Shown here piece by piece: positions 1-7,027 of a stretch of 11,121 nt of DNA. Where the stretch lies: NCBI GenBank assembly GCA_003168295.1, contig PMST01000177.1:10393-21513 (forward strand). Direction: 5' to 3'. This stretch comes from Actinomycetota bacterium. GTDB lineage: Bacteria; Actinomycetota; Actinomycetes; Streptosporangiales; Streptosporangiaceae. The first letter of the stretch is position 1, and every line of letters starts with the position of its first letter. Below the pieces are notes generated by a model that saw nothing but the letters and a program-made list of their open reading frames with translations, was not told where the DNA came from and searched no databases. Position numbers and translations under genes: made by a program.

Positions 1-1247
1 TCGGCATCGGGCCAGCGATCGAGCATCGACAGCTCGGTCGCGAGCTCGATCCAGCGGGCCGCGATGCTGGCCGGCGCCTCGCCATCCGCGAAACGCAGCG
101 CGCGTTCGAACTGCCCGGCCGCTTCGCGATGGGATGCCAGCGTGCGAGCGCGACGACCGGCCGCCGCCGCATGCTCCCGAGCCGCCGGGCCGTCGCCGGC
201 CTCGTCGGCGTGAAAGGCCAGCCGGGCATCATCGTCACAGCCGAGAGTGCGCAGCCCCTGCAGTATCCGGGCGTGGAATTCGGAACGCCGGGCCGGCAAG
301 AGCGCCTGCTCGATCGCCTGACGCGCGATCTCGTGCCGGAAACGCAGAACCGGTTGGCCGGCCACTAGTCCAGACGAGATGACCTCGGCCAGCGCGGGCT
401 CGGCGATGACGTAGCGTAGCAGCCGCTCATCGACGGTGCCGCCGATCAGGGCCGCGGCCTCAAGAGTCTGCCGTGCTTTCGGTCCGAGGCGGGCGGCGCG
501 CGCCAGAACCACGTCGCGGACCGAGCCCGGTATCTGGCCCAGGCCCGTCTCCAGCACCGCGCGGACGTAGAACGGGTTGCCGCCGGTGACGCTGTACAGC
601 TCCGCCGGGTCGACCCCGCGGCCGGCCGAAAGCATCCGCACGGCCTGGGCGCTGAGCGGAGCGAGCCGAAGGCGCCTCGCGCAGCGCTGGACGGCCAGAT
701 GGCCGAGAGCGATGCGCAGCGGGTGGGTGTCGGCCAGCTCGTCATTGCGGTAGGTCACGATCAATAGCACGGCGATCTCGCGGATCCGTCGCGCGAGAAA
801 GCTCAGCAGATCCAGGGTGGCCTCATCGGCCCAGTGCACGTCCTCGATGACGCCGACCGGCAGCGGCCCCGGCTCGCACAGCTCGGTAAGGAACGCGTCG
901 AAGAGTTGCTCCCGGGACGCGTCCGCCCGGCAGAGCGAGTGCAGGCGGCCGTGTACCTGTTGCGCGATGTCGAAGAGCGGACCGAGCGGCCGCGGCGTGA
1001 ACATGCCGTCGCAGGCGCCCGACAGGAGGCGTGAGTCGGGCAAGTCGTGGGTGAACTGCTCCAGCAGGGCCGACTTGCCCACACCCGCCTCGCCTTCGAG
1101 CAGGACGAGCCGGCCGTCACCGCTGCGCGCTTGCCCCGCAAGCTCGGCCAGTGCGTCCAGCGCTGTCTTCCGCTCAAGTAGTGTCACCCGGCCGGTGCGC
1201 TGTTCCGATGCGTGAGACGTGACCAGCGAGAACGCGGTGTCGGGCAT
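1..1247 (-). CDS. LAL/AAA-type ATPase transcriptional regulator, N-terminal part (runs off left edge)
   Basis: A minus-strand frame is open from the ATG at 1245-1247 to the left edge (about 415 codons, no stop seen). The start has an AGGAG site just upstream. The protein shows a P-loop Walker A motif (GEAGVGKS, residues 52-59) and a Walker B with the signature VIEDVHWADE (about 133-142). A later GGNPFYV segment and an alpha-helical C-terminal part are typical of the large STAND/LAL regulators (MalT-like), which bind ATP and an inducer and then activate transcription through a C-terminal LuxR-type helix-turn-helix. That helix-turn-helix would lie beyond position 1 and is not visible, so an ATPase protein without it (for example an adenylate cyclase-like AAA protein) cannot be excluded. 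Third codon positions are strongly GC, and both ATPase motifs are intact. Confidence 0.88.
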   Translation of the reverse strand, partial: MPDTAFSLVTSHASEQRTGRVTLLERKTALDALAELAGQARSGDGRLVLLEGEAGVGKSALLEQFTHDLPDSRLLSGACDGMFTPRPLGPLFDIAQQVHGRLHSLCRADASREQLFDAFLTELCEPGPLPVGVIEDVHWADEATLDLLSFLARRIREIAVLLIVTYRNDELADTHPLRIALGHLAVQRCARRLRLAPLSAQAVRMLSAGRGVDPAELYSVTGGNPFYVRAVLETGLGQIPGSVRDVVLARAARLGPKARQTLEAAALIGGTVDERLLRYVIAEPALAEVISSGLVAGQPVLRFRHEIARQAIEQALLPARRSEFHARILQGLRTLGCDDDARLAFHADEAGDGPAAREHAAAAGRRARTLASHREAAGQFERALRFADGEAPASIAARWIELATELSMLDRWPDA

Positions 1248-1304
1248 ACGGACTCCTCGGTTTCCTGACTGCTCCGACACTACGATCGGCCCGCCTCGGA
1301 TTCC

Positions 1305-1323
1305 ATAGGGAGTACCTCCCCAT
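1305..1323. promoter_or_regulatory. Imperfect palindrome upstream of the LAL regulator, candidate operator
   Basis: ATAGGGAG (1305-1312), a TAC spacer, then CTCCCCAT (1316-1323) form an inverted repeat with 7 of 8 positions matching. Its centre is about 67 bases upstream of the minus-strand start at 1247. A possible -10 element (TAGTGT on the minus strand) lies between the palindrome and the start, which would place the repeat just upstream of -35, the usual place for an activator site. Autoregulation by the neighbouring LuxR-type protein is an inference; the symmetry is seen directly. Confidence 0.4.
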
Positions 1324-1347
1324 ATTTCTGGCGAGCTGCGGGCCGCA

Positions 1348-1467
1348 GTGATAGCCCCTTATGTGCTGATCAGCGGCGACGGTGACCTCGACACCGCGCA
1401 CCGTCTGGGCAACGAGTGGGCGCCGTCACCGAACACGCGCGTCGCCGCCGCTGTCGACGCCGGGTGA
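1348..1467 (+). pseudogene. Short coding-like remnant, family unknown
   Basis: From GTG at 1348 to TGA at 1465-1467 a 39-codon frame has almost uniformly G or C third positions and a natural-looking composition (for example ISGDGDLDTAHRLG followed by NEWAPSPNTRV). The frame opens only after a TAG at 1306-1308. It has no clear ribosome site and no recognisable domain start. It looks like the 3' scrap of a larger gene, but I do not recognise the family. A small real protein or chance coding character in a GC-rich spacer are alternatives. Confidence 0.25.
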
Positions 1468-1614
1468 GAAAGGGCTAGGCCGAGATACTCGCAGCCAGGG
1501 CTCGTTCGGATAAAAAAGCACCTAATATGCCGGACGGCCGTGGTGCATGTCCTCAGCACGGGCGGCTGCTGGCATTGGTTGACGCCCGGTGCCGGCTGCG
1601 GTCAGGCTCGCGGT

Positions 1615-2247
1615 ATGGATGAGCGTGTGGTGGTGGGCGCCGGCCCGGCGGGGCTCGCTGCCGCCTGGGCGATCCGGCGGGCGGGTACTGATCCGCTGAT
1701 CATCGAGAAGGCCGCCACGTTGGCCGCATCGTGGCGGGCGCGGCATGATCAGCTTCGCCTGAACACGCACCGGATGTTCTCCCATCAGCCTGGCCTGCGC
1801 ATCCCCCGCCGGTACGGGCCGTTTCCCGCTCGTGACGACTATGTCGCCTACCTTGAGCAGTGCGCCGCGGGGTTGCGCCTTAAGTTCGGCACGGCCGTGG
1901 GCCGGATCGACCGGGCGGGCCCGCGGTGGGAGCTGGATCTTGGTGACGGCAGTCTTACCGCGGCGCATGTGGTGGTCGCCACCGGCCCGGACGCCGAGCC
2001 GGTGATGCCGGGCTGGCCCGGGATGGCCGGCTATCCCGGGAGGCTCATCCACTCCGGGCAGTTCCGGAACACCGGCGAGATGGCCGGCCGGGACGTCCTG
2101 GTCATAGGCCCGGGGAACTCCGGCGTCGACCTGCTCAATCACCTGGTGCGCAGCGACGCGGCCAGGCTGTGGCTGTCGGCGCGTTCGGGCATGAACATCA
2201 CCCCGCTGCGGCTGGCCGGGATCCCGTTTCGTGATATGGGCGTGTGA
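1615..2247 (+). pseudogene. Truncated flavin-containing monooxygenase-like protein (CzcO/YpdA-type)
   Basis: Starting at the ATG at 1615, the 210-residue product begins at once with an FAD-binding Rossmann motif (GAGPAG, residues 8-13). It continues with the acidic end of strand beta-2 (IIEK, about 29-32), the ATG-type motif (VVATGP, 120-125), an HSGQFRN segment (146-152), and a second NAD(P)H-binding motif (GPGNSG, 165-170). Proteins of this family normally run to about 350 residues or more, with a further FAD-contacting C-terminal part. Here the frame stops about 40 residues after the second dinucleotide motif, and no continuation is visible in the downstream frames. FAD and NADPH binding may survive, but the active site is probably incomplete. 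The start is chosen because the fold begins there; a GTG-led extension back to 1540 has no family character. No good ribosome site is seen, so a leaderless message is possible. A short functional variant is the alternative. Confidence 0.7.
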
Positions 2248-2526
2248 GTGGGCGTAGCCGGTAATCAGACCTCGCGGGCCGGAGATTCGGCGGAGCCTGG
2301 ATTTGCCGGCTGTCCTGATTGCGACTTCCGAGGATTGGGGCGCAAGTAAGCCGGACCAGTCGTTCTTCCGCCCGCTTATTTCAGCGGCACCGTGGGAGCC
2401 GGCCGGCGGGCCTGCCGTGTCAAGGCTGCTCGCAGGAATCTTGCCTGCCTGCAGGCGCGCCGGGCTGAAGGCGGTTAGCCGCATGACGGGCGTACCTTTG
2501 CCTGGTGGCTCTGGGCGGAGATCCTG
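2248..2526. other. Non-coding gap before the phosphotransferase leader
   Basis: No convincing gene is seen. The stretch holds a perfect 10-base palindrome, GCCTGCAGGC (2447-2456), and a GGAG ribosome site (2517-2520) that serves the short leader ORF at 2527. Its left border is the abrupt end of the monooxygenase-like frame, so it may contain the junction of the deletion or insertion that truncated that gene. No terminal inverted repeats or transposase fragments are recognisable. Confidence 0.4.
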
Positions 2527-2574
2527 ATGAACCTTGCCGGAACGCCGGCTGCCCCGGCGCGCGACTGCGAATGA
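2527..2574 (+). CDS. Candidate 15-residue leader peptide translationally coupled to the APH gene
   Basis: ATG at 2527 follows a GGCGGAG ribosome site with 6 bases between GGAG and the start, the best such site in this neighbourhood. It encodes MNLAGTPAAPARDCE and stops with TGA at 2572-2574, which overlaps the ATG of the phosphotransferase (2571) in an ATGA arrangement. The phosphotransferase start itself has no Shine-Dalgarno-like sequence, so stop-start coupling would explain how it is translated. Two mutually exclusive hairpins fall inside the leader: GCCGG/CCGGC (2536-2549) and CGCCGG/CCGGCG (2543-2559). The geometry recalls leader-controlled resistance genes, but short hairpins are common in GC-rich DNA, and the peptide matches nothing I know. 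Confidence 0.4.
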   Translation: MNLAGTPAAPARDCE

Positions 2575-3497
2575 CCGGCCTGCGGCAAGACCGCAACGCC
2601 GCTCGCGAGATCGCGGCGGCGGCCCTGGGCCGTGATCCAGGCCCCATGGCCGCCGTTCAGAGCAGCTCCCATCAGGTCTACGTCAGCTCCGATGTCGTCG
2701 TGAAGATCATCGATGCCGTCGGCCACTCGCGACTGGACCGGGAGACCGCGCTCGCACCCCACCTGCCCGCCGGGCTCACGGCCCCTTTTCTCGGCAGCGG
2801 TCGGCGCCGGCTCGGGACGCGCGACGTCCGCTACGCCTGCTACGCCCGCGTGCCGGGGGCGGCTCCGGGCATCGGCATGCCCGGTGTGGGCGGCGTGACC
2901 GCGCGCCTGCTGGCCGCCGGCGCCGTGCAGCGGCTCGGCGGACTGCACAGCTGGGTGCCCGCCGACCGCGCCCGGCAGACGCTGGAAGAACCTCTTGACC
3001 ACGGCGGGTTCGTCAGCCAGGCCGCGCTGTGTGCGGGCATCGAGAACCTCGCTGCCCTGGACCGGGACGCAATCGTGTCCCGCCCTCTGCTCGACGGCCT
3101 GACGGCGGTGGCGGAGCGCGCGCCGTTGCACGCACGGGCCGTCGTCCCGGTCCACGCGGACTGTCACTGGGGCAACTGGCTCGCGCGCGACCGGAGCGTG
3201 ACGGCGCTGCTGGACTTCGAATGGGCCCGCTTCGGCGAACCGGCCGATGACTGGTTCTTCCTGGCCCGGTTCAGCGGCCCGCACATGGAAACCGTTCTTG
3301 ACGTCATCGCCCGCGCGACGGCGACCCCGGCGGAAACCCTCCGGGCACAGTGCGAGGTCCGCGACGCCGCCTACCTCGCCTCCGACCTGCTCGTCGCGCT
3401 TGAGCGCCCCGGCTTCCCCGACAGGATGGCTGCGGACCGCCTCCGTGCACTGGAGGAACTCATCGTCGGGCGCTACTGGTGGCGCCACACCCGGTGA
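2571..3497 (+). CDS. APH-fold (aminoglycoside phosphotransferase family) kinase
   Basis: The 308-residue protein has the layout of the APH/choline-kinase-like family: an N-lobe with a beta-strand lysine (VVVKII, Lys45), a hinge, and a C-lobe with the catalytic loop HADCHWGN (residues 195-202; His195, Asp197, Asn202). The metal-binding motif follows as DFEWARFGEPADD (215-227; Asp215). Enzymes of this family transfer the ATP gamma-phosphate to a hydroxyl of a small molecule, such as an aminoglycoside, macrolide, homoserine or sugar. The substrate cannot be read from the sequence, so resistance is only one option. The ATG at 2571 is preferred because it overlaps the leader stop and sits just ahead of the fold. 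A GTG at 2505 would add 22 residues of poor character. All key residues are present and the length is normal. A GC-rich hairpin follows the gene at 3544-3560. Confidence 0.85.
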   Translation: MTGLRQDRNAAREIAAAALGRDPGPMAAVQSSSHQVYVSSDVVVKIIDAVGHSRLDRETALAPHLPAGLTAPFLGSGRRRLGTRDVRYACYARVPGAAPGIGMPGVGGVTARLLAAGAVQRLGGLHSWVPADRARQTLEEPLDHGGFVSQAALCAGIENLAALDRDAIVSRPLLDGLTAVAERAPLHARAVVPVHADCHWGNWLARDRSVTALLDFEWARFGEPADDWFFLARFSGPHMETVLDVIARATATPAETLRAQCEVRDAAYLASDLLVALERPGFPDRMAADRLRALEELIVGRYWWRHTR

Positions 3498-3543
3498 TGC
3501 CAGTTCGTCGCTGGCGCGGTCATCTGCGGTGCGCTGATGCGCT

Positions 3544-3560
3544 GCGGGCCGGTGGCCCGC
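3544..3560 (+). terminator. Candidate factor-independent terminator after the APH gene
   Basis: GCGGGCC, a GGT loop and GGCCCGC form a perfect 7-base-pair hairpin 47 bases after the stop codon. No U-tract follows, as is usual for actinomycete hairpin terminators. It separates the phosphotransferase from the kinase promoter. Confidence 0.5.
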
Positions 3561-3617
3561 TAGCGCGAACCTCAGCAACCAGGCTCTTCGCGGGGGCGGT
3601 AGAGAAACGGGCGGTTT

Positions 3618-3626
3618 TGCTATGGT
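3618..3626 (+). promoter_or_regulatory. Candidate extended -10 promoter of the receptor kinase gene
   Basis: TGCTATGGT is an extended -10 element (TG, one base, TATGGT at 3621-3626) about 43 bases before the kinase start. It is the clearest sigma-A-like signal in the spacer. A -35 match at the expected distance is weak, which is tolerable for extended -10 promoters. The kinase ATG is preceded by AGGAG with good spacing. Confidence 0.35.
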
Positions 3627-3668
3627 AAGCACCGCAAGCTCACCTGTCCCGGGCACATCAGGAGTGGC

Positions 3669-6581
3669 ATGGAACCGTTGGCCGCAGGGGATCCGCCCGC
3701 GATCGGCGGATTCCGCCTGAATGCCCGGCTGGGCGTCGGCGGCATGGGGCGGGTATACCTCGGCTTCTCTCCCGCTGGCCGTGCTGTCGCGGTGAAGGTC
3801 GTGCGCCCGGAGCTGGCCATGGATGCCGGGTTCCGGCACCGCTTCCATACCGAGGTCGAGGCCGCCCGGAGGGTGAGCGGCGCCTACACGGCTCCGGTGA
3901 TCGCGGCCGGCCCTGACGACGATCCACCCTGGCTGGCGACCGTGTTCGTGCCTGGGCCCTCACTGGACGATGTGGTATCCGCGCATGGTGCGCTCCCTGC
4001 CGTCGCCGCGTGGAAGCTCGCGGCCGGCCTGGTCGAGGCCGTGCAAGCAGTGCACAGTTGCGGCGTCGTGCACCGGGATCTCAAGCCCGGCAACGTGCTA
4101 CTCGCCGAGGACGGGCCGCGGGTCATTGACTTCGGCATCGCCCGGGCGCTGGACGGGACGTCGGTGACCGCGACGCGCACGGTGTTTGGCACGGTCCCGT
4201 TCATGTCGCCGGAGCAGGCCGAGGGACTGGACATCGGGCCGGCCAGCGATGTGTTCGCTCTCGGCGCGGTGATCGTGTACGCCGTCACCGGGTCCCCGCC
4301 GTTCGGGGACGGCACCGCCGCGTCGGTGCTGTACCGGATCGTGCACGGGCGACCGTCCCTCGCCGGTGTACCCAGCGGCCTGCTTGAGATCGTCTCAGCC
4401 TGCCTCGTCAAGGAGCCCGCCGCGCGGCCCGGCCTGCCCGCGCTGACGGAGATGATCCGGTCCGGATCGCCGGGCGCGGATTTGTCGGCGACCTCGTTCT
4501 GGCCGGAGCCGTTGCTCGCCCGTATCCATACCCACAAGCTCGCGTTGACCACCGCACCGCAGGCGGTCGTCGCACCTGCGCCCTCGCCCGGAACGCCCGC
4601 ACCGGTGCAGCTCCCGGCCGGTCAGACCGATAGTCATCCGGCTACGGAGATCAGCTCGAGCCAGACCTTGACCAGTACGCCAGCCCAGTTGACGCCCCCG
4701 CCCCCGCCCCCGCCGCTGCCGTCGCCCGCCCCCGCGCCCGGCCGGATGTCTCGCCCGCGCGGGCGCCTGGGCGGCCCGCACGCCGTGCGATGGGCCGCCG
4801 CCGCGGCCGGGGTCATCATCGTGGCGATCGCGGCCACGCTGGTGGCGACTTCCGGCGGCGGCAAAGCCCCGAATGCCGGCCAGGCCCCTAACCACGGAAC
4901 AGCACCTAACGCCGGCACTGCCGTCACCGGAGCTGGGTATGACGCGGCGCTGACGCGGGTGGTAAACCCGTCGGGTCACTCCGGCGGGACGCTTACGCTC
5001 GCGGCGGCCGGTCTCCCGGATTCGTTCGACCCTGGCAACACGTACCAGGCCTGGGTATGGGACTTCTCCCGGCTCTACGCCACGCCGCTAGTCACCTACC
5101 GCGCCTGCCCGGGAAGCTGCGGGCTCCAGCTGGTGCCAGGGCTGGCCACCGGGCTCGGCCAGGTCAGCGCGGACGGCTTGACCTGGACATACCACCTGAA
5201 GCGCGGGGTGAGGTTCGAAGACGGCACCCCGGTCACCGCGCAGGACGTCAAGTACGCAGTAGAGCGGGGCTACGACAAGTCGGTGCTGCCTTCCGGGACT
5301 TACTATTTCCAGAACCTGCTGACCGACACCGGCTATTCGGGACCGTACAAGGACCGGGCGAAGAACCTGATGGGGCTCAGCTCGGTCACCACGCCCGACG
5401 CCTACACGATCCAGTTTCACCTGCAGAGCCCGTTCCCCGACTTCGACCACATCATGGCACTGCCGGCGACCGCGCCGGTGCCTCCTGGCAAGGACTCCGG
5501 CGCGAACTACCAGCAGCACCCGCTGTCCACCGGGCCATACATGTTCCAGGCCTTCACCGCGAATCAGCAGCTGACGCTGGTCCCGAACCCGCGCTGGCAG
5601 CCCAGCTACAACCCCCAGGTCAGGCAGCTGCCCAGCAAGATCGTTATCAACCTCAATGTAGGCTCAGCCGCCGTCGACCAGCAGCTGCTGTCTGGCGCCA
5701 CCGACCTGGACGCGGATGGGAGCGGCGTGCAGGACGCCACCCGGGCACGCGTCTTCGCCAGCGCGGCCCTCAAGGCCAACGCCGACAATCCGCTGACCGG
5801 GACAGTGCAGTTCGCCTACCTCAACACCCAGGTCAGCCCGCTCGACAACGTGGCCTGCCGCCGGGCGGTGGAGTACGCAACGGACAAGACCGCCGTCCAG
5901 ACCGCGTACGGTGGCCCGGTCAGGGGCGGCCCGATCGCCAGTACCGTGCTGCCGCCGGTCCTGCCCGGGTACCAGAAGTCCGACCAGTACGAGGCGACGA
6001 CAATGCCCTCAGGCGACATCGCCGCGGCGAAGCGGGAGCTGGCCGCGTGTGGTCATCCGGGCGGTTTCACGACCGGCCTCGCCTACGAGAACGACCAACC
6101 GTCCGAGGTCGCGGCCGCCCAGGCGCTGCGGACGTCTCTGGCGCGCGCCGGGATTAAGGTGCAGCTATCCGGCTACCCCAGTAGCAGCTACTACAGCACA
6201 GACGCCGGAGTCCCGGCCTTCGTACATGCACACGACCTCGGCATCGACCTGGGCGTGTGGACGGCGGACTGGCCGGACGGCTACGGGTTCCTCGACACGC
6301 TCACCGACGGGAACACGATCGCGTCCTCCTATAACGCCAACATCGAAGAGCTGAACGACCCGGCGGTCAACGGCATGTTCTCCCGGGCGGACGGCTCACC
6401 GGAGTCCGCCCCCGCCCGGACCGCGGCCTGGGCGCAGATCGACCGGCAGGTGATGTCCGACGCGGCCATAGTGCCGGAGGTTTACGGCGCGGTGCTGCTT
6501 TACCGGAACCCGGCCCTCACCAACGTCTACGTTGATGCCAGATACGGAACGTACGACTTTGCCGTGCTGGGCTTGAAGTAG
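3669..6581 (+). CDS. Transmembrane Ser/Thr protein kinase fused to an extracellular family 5 ABC solute-binding domain
   Basis: The 970-residue protein has three parts. Residues about 14-265 are a bacterial Ser/Thr (PknB-type) kinase domain with the glycine loop GVGGMGRVY (22-30), ATP-binding Lys43 (VAVKVV), catalytic loop HRDLKPGN (135-142), DFG (154-156) and GTVPFMSPEQ (174-183), all intact. Residues about 300-360 are a Pro/Ala-rich linker with seven consecutive prolines (343-349). A hydrophobic segment (about 374-394) after RPRGR follows the positive-inside rule, and a short outer linker repeats APNAG/APNHG (400-416). From about 439 (GGTLTLA) to the end is a complete SBP_bac_5-type domain (DppA/OppA-like): DGLTWTYHLKRGVRFEDGTPVTAQDV, split here only by position, then STGPYMF and an LDNVACRRAVEYA segment. 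The kinase would be cytoplasmic and the binding domain outside. By inference, binding of a peptide-like solute controls kinase activity. The gene is monocistronic, with its own promoter and a hairpin behind it; no transporter genes are adjacent. Start choice: AGGAG, 7 bases, ATG. Confidence 0.92.
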   Translation: MEPLAAGDPPAIGGFRLNARLGVGGMGRVYLGFSPAGRAVAVKVVRPELAMDAGFRHRFHTEVEAARRVSGAYTAPVIAAGPDDDPPWLATVFVPGPSLDDVVSAHGALPAVAAWKLAAGLVEAVQAVHSCGVVHRDLKPGNVLLAEDGPRVIDFGIARALDGTSVTATRTVFGTVPFMSPEQAEGLDIGPASDVFALGAVIVYAVTGSPPFGDGTAASVLYRIVHGRPSLAGVPSGLLEIVSACLVKEPAARPGLPALTEMIRSGSPGADLSATSFWPEPLLARIHTHKLALTTAPQAVVAPAPSPGTPAPVQLPAGQTDSHPATEISSSQTLTSTPAQLTPPPPPPPLPSPAPAPGRMSRPRGRLGGPHAVRWAAAAAGVIIVAIAATLVATSGGGKAPNAGQAPNHGTAPNAGTAVTGAGYDAALTRVVNPSGHSGGTLTLAAAGLPDSFDPGNTYQAWVWDFSRLYATPLVTYRACPGSCGLQLVPGLATGLGQVSADGLTWTYHLKRGVRFEDGTPVTAQDVKYAVERGYDKSVLPSGTYYFQNLLTDTGYSGPYKDRAKNLMGLSSVTTPDAYTIQFHLQSPFPDFDHIMALPATAPVPPGKDSGANYQQHPLSTGPYMFQAFTANQQLTLVPNPRWQPSYNPQVRQLPSKIVINLNVGSAAVDQQLLSGATDLDADGSGVQDATRARVFASAALKANADNPLTGTVQFAYLNTQVSPLDNVACRRAVEYATDKTAVQTAYGGPVRGGPIASTVLPPVLPGYQKSDQYEATTMPSGDIAAAKRELAACGHPGGFTTGLAYENDQPSEVAAAQALRTSLARAGIKVQLSGYPSSSYYSTDAGVPAFVHAHDLGIDLGVWTADWPDGYGFLDTLTDGNTIASSYNANIEELNDPAVNGMFSRADGSPESAPARTAAWAQIDRQVMSDAAIVPEVYGAVLLYRNPALTNVYVDARYGTYDFAVLGLK

Positions 6582-7027
6582 CGAGTAAGACCGTGTGCTC
6601 TGGCCATTCCCCAGGGCCGGAGGCCCGAATCGGGGCAGGACGCTGGGGTCGAACCGGTTCATGGCCGAGATCTGGCCGCCAACCCGGCCACCCCGGCGTG
6701 CAGAGACCGGCCCACCGCAGGAAGCCCGATGATCACGACAGTTGTGTCAAGGCCAGTCAGCGAGGCAAGCCAAACCCCAGCCCAGCCGCAGCGAGCCGCA
6801 TCGTTGACAACAGCCGGGTCGGCGGTGTCAATGCGCAAACACTGGATGCGTATTTCACCTGCTGATCGTGCTCAGGTGCCCGTGCCGCGGCCAGTGATTT
6901 ACGCGCGGCGCTCCCTCGCCCGGCTCCAGACGCGACGCCTGGAACTTCACTCGCGGCGGTCTCGCCATCATGACTTTGTCCAGGCTGCTCACGTATGCGG
7001 CAAAGTCGCCCTGCCATTCGTTGGCAG
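6582..7027. other. Gap of 446 bases without a convincing gene
   Basis: After the hairpin, no frame on either strand shows a recognisable domain. Three TGTCAA-type hexamers lie close together: TGTGTCAA (6743-6750), its inverse TTGACAA (6804-6810) and GTGTCAA (6825-6831). The second and third form an inverted pair with 16 bases between, but no good -10 partner is present. On the minus strand at about 6855-7000 a frame ending in TGA at 6855-6857 has GC-rich third positions and a protein-like composition. A GTG-led version would give about 45 residues (beginning MSSLDKVMMARPP), without a ribosome site. It may be a remnant. Confidence 0.3.
6614..6626 (+). terminator. Candidate hairpin terminator after the receptor kinase gene
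   Basis: GGGCC, GGA loop, GGCCC form a perfect 5-base-pair hairpin 32 bases after the stop. It can be extended by an outer CCCC/GGGG pairing (about 6609-6635) across an internal loop. No U-tract follows. Position just after the gene supports a terminator role. Confidence 0.4.

Larger units (their letters stand above)
1248..1614. other. Intergenic region between divergent LAL regulator and monooxygenase remnant
   Basis: This 367-base gap carries the palindrome at 1305-1323 and the coding-like scrap at 1348-1467. An AT-rich patch at about 1511-1528 includes TAATAT (1523-1528), a possible -10 element. A TTGACG at 1579-1584, with a weak CAGGCT 18 bases later, would start transcription almost at the ATG at 1615 and so predict a leaderless message for the monooxygenase-like gene. 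No complete gene is supported here. Confidence 0.35.

Noticed and set aside
1522..2484. Long open frame on the minus strand opposite the monooxygenase-like gene
   Set aside because: It mirrors the plus-strand gene, is rich in Arg, Pro and His without any domain, and extends past it only by chance in GC-rich DNA.
2475..3848. 457-codon open frame on the minus strand opposite the phosphotransferase
   Set aside because: The plus strand has clear APH catalytic motifs. The antisense frame shows low-complexity Gly/Ala/Arg/His composition and no family signature.
4395..4979. Gly/Arg-rich minus-strand frame opposite the kinase linker
   Set aside because: A shadow of the proline-rich linker codons.
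5057..6157. 366-codon plus-strand frame inside the solute-binding domain
   Set aside because: Arg/Pro/Ala-rich off-frame reading of the kinase-binding-domain gene, whose own frame is uninterrupted.
6640..6670. tRNA T-arm-like sequence on the minus strand (GGTTCGACCCC)
   Set aside because: No acceptor stem, anticodon arm or D-arm can be paired around it.
6742..6831. Three TGTCAA-type hexamers that could be promoter or operator elements
   Set aside because: No matching -10 at a proper distance and no gene starting nearby. Kept only as a note in the gap entry.
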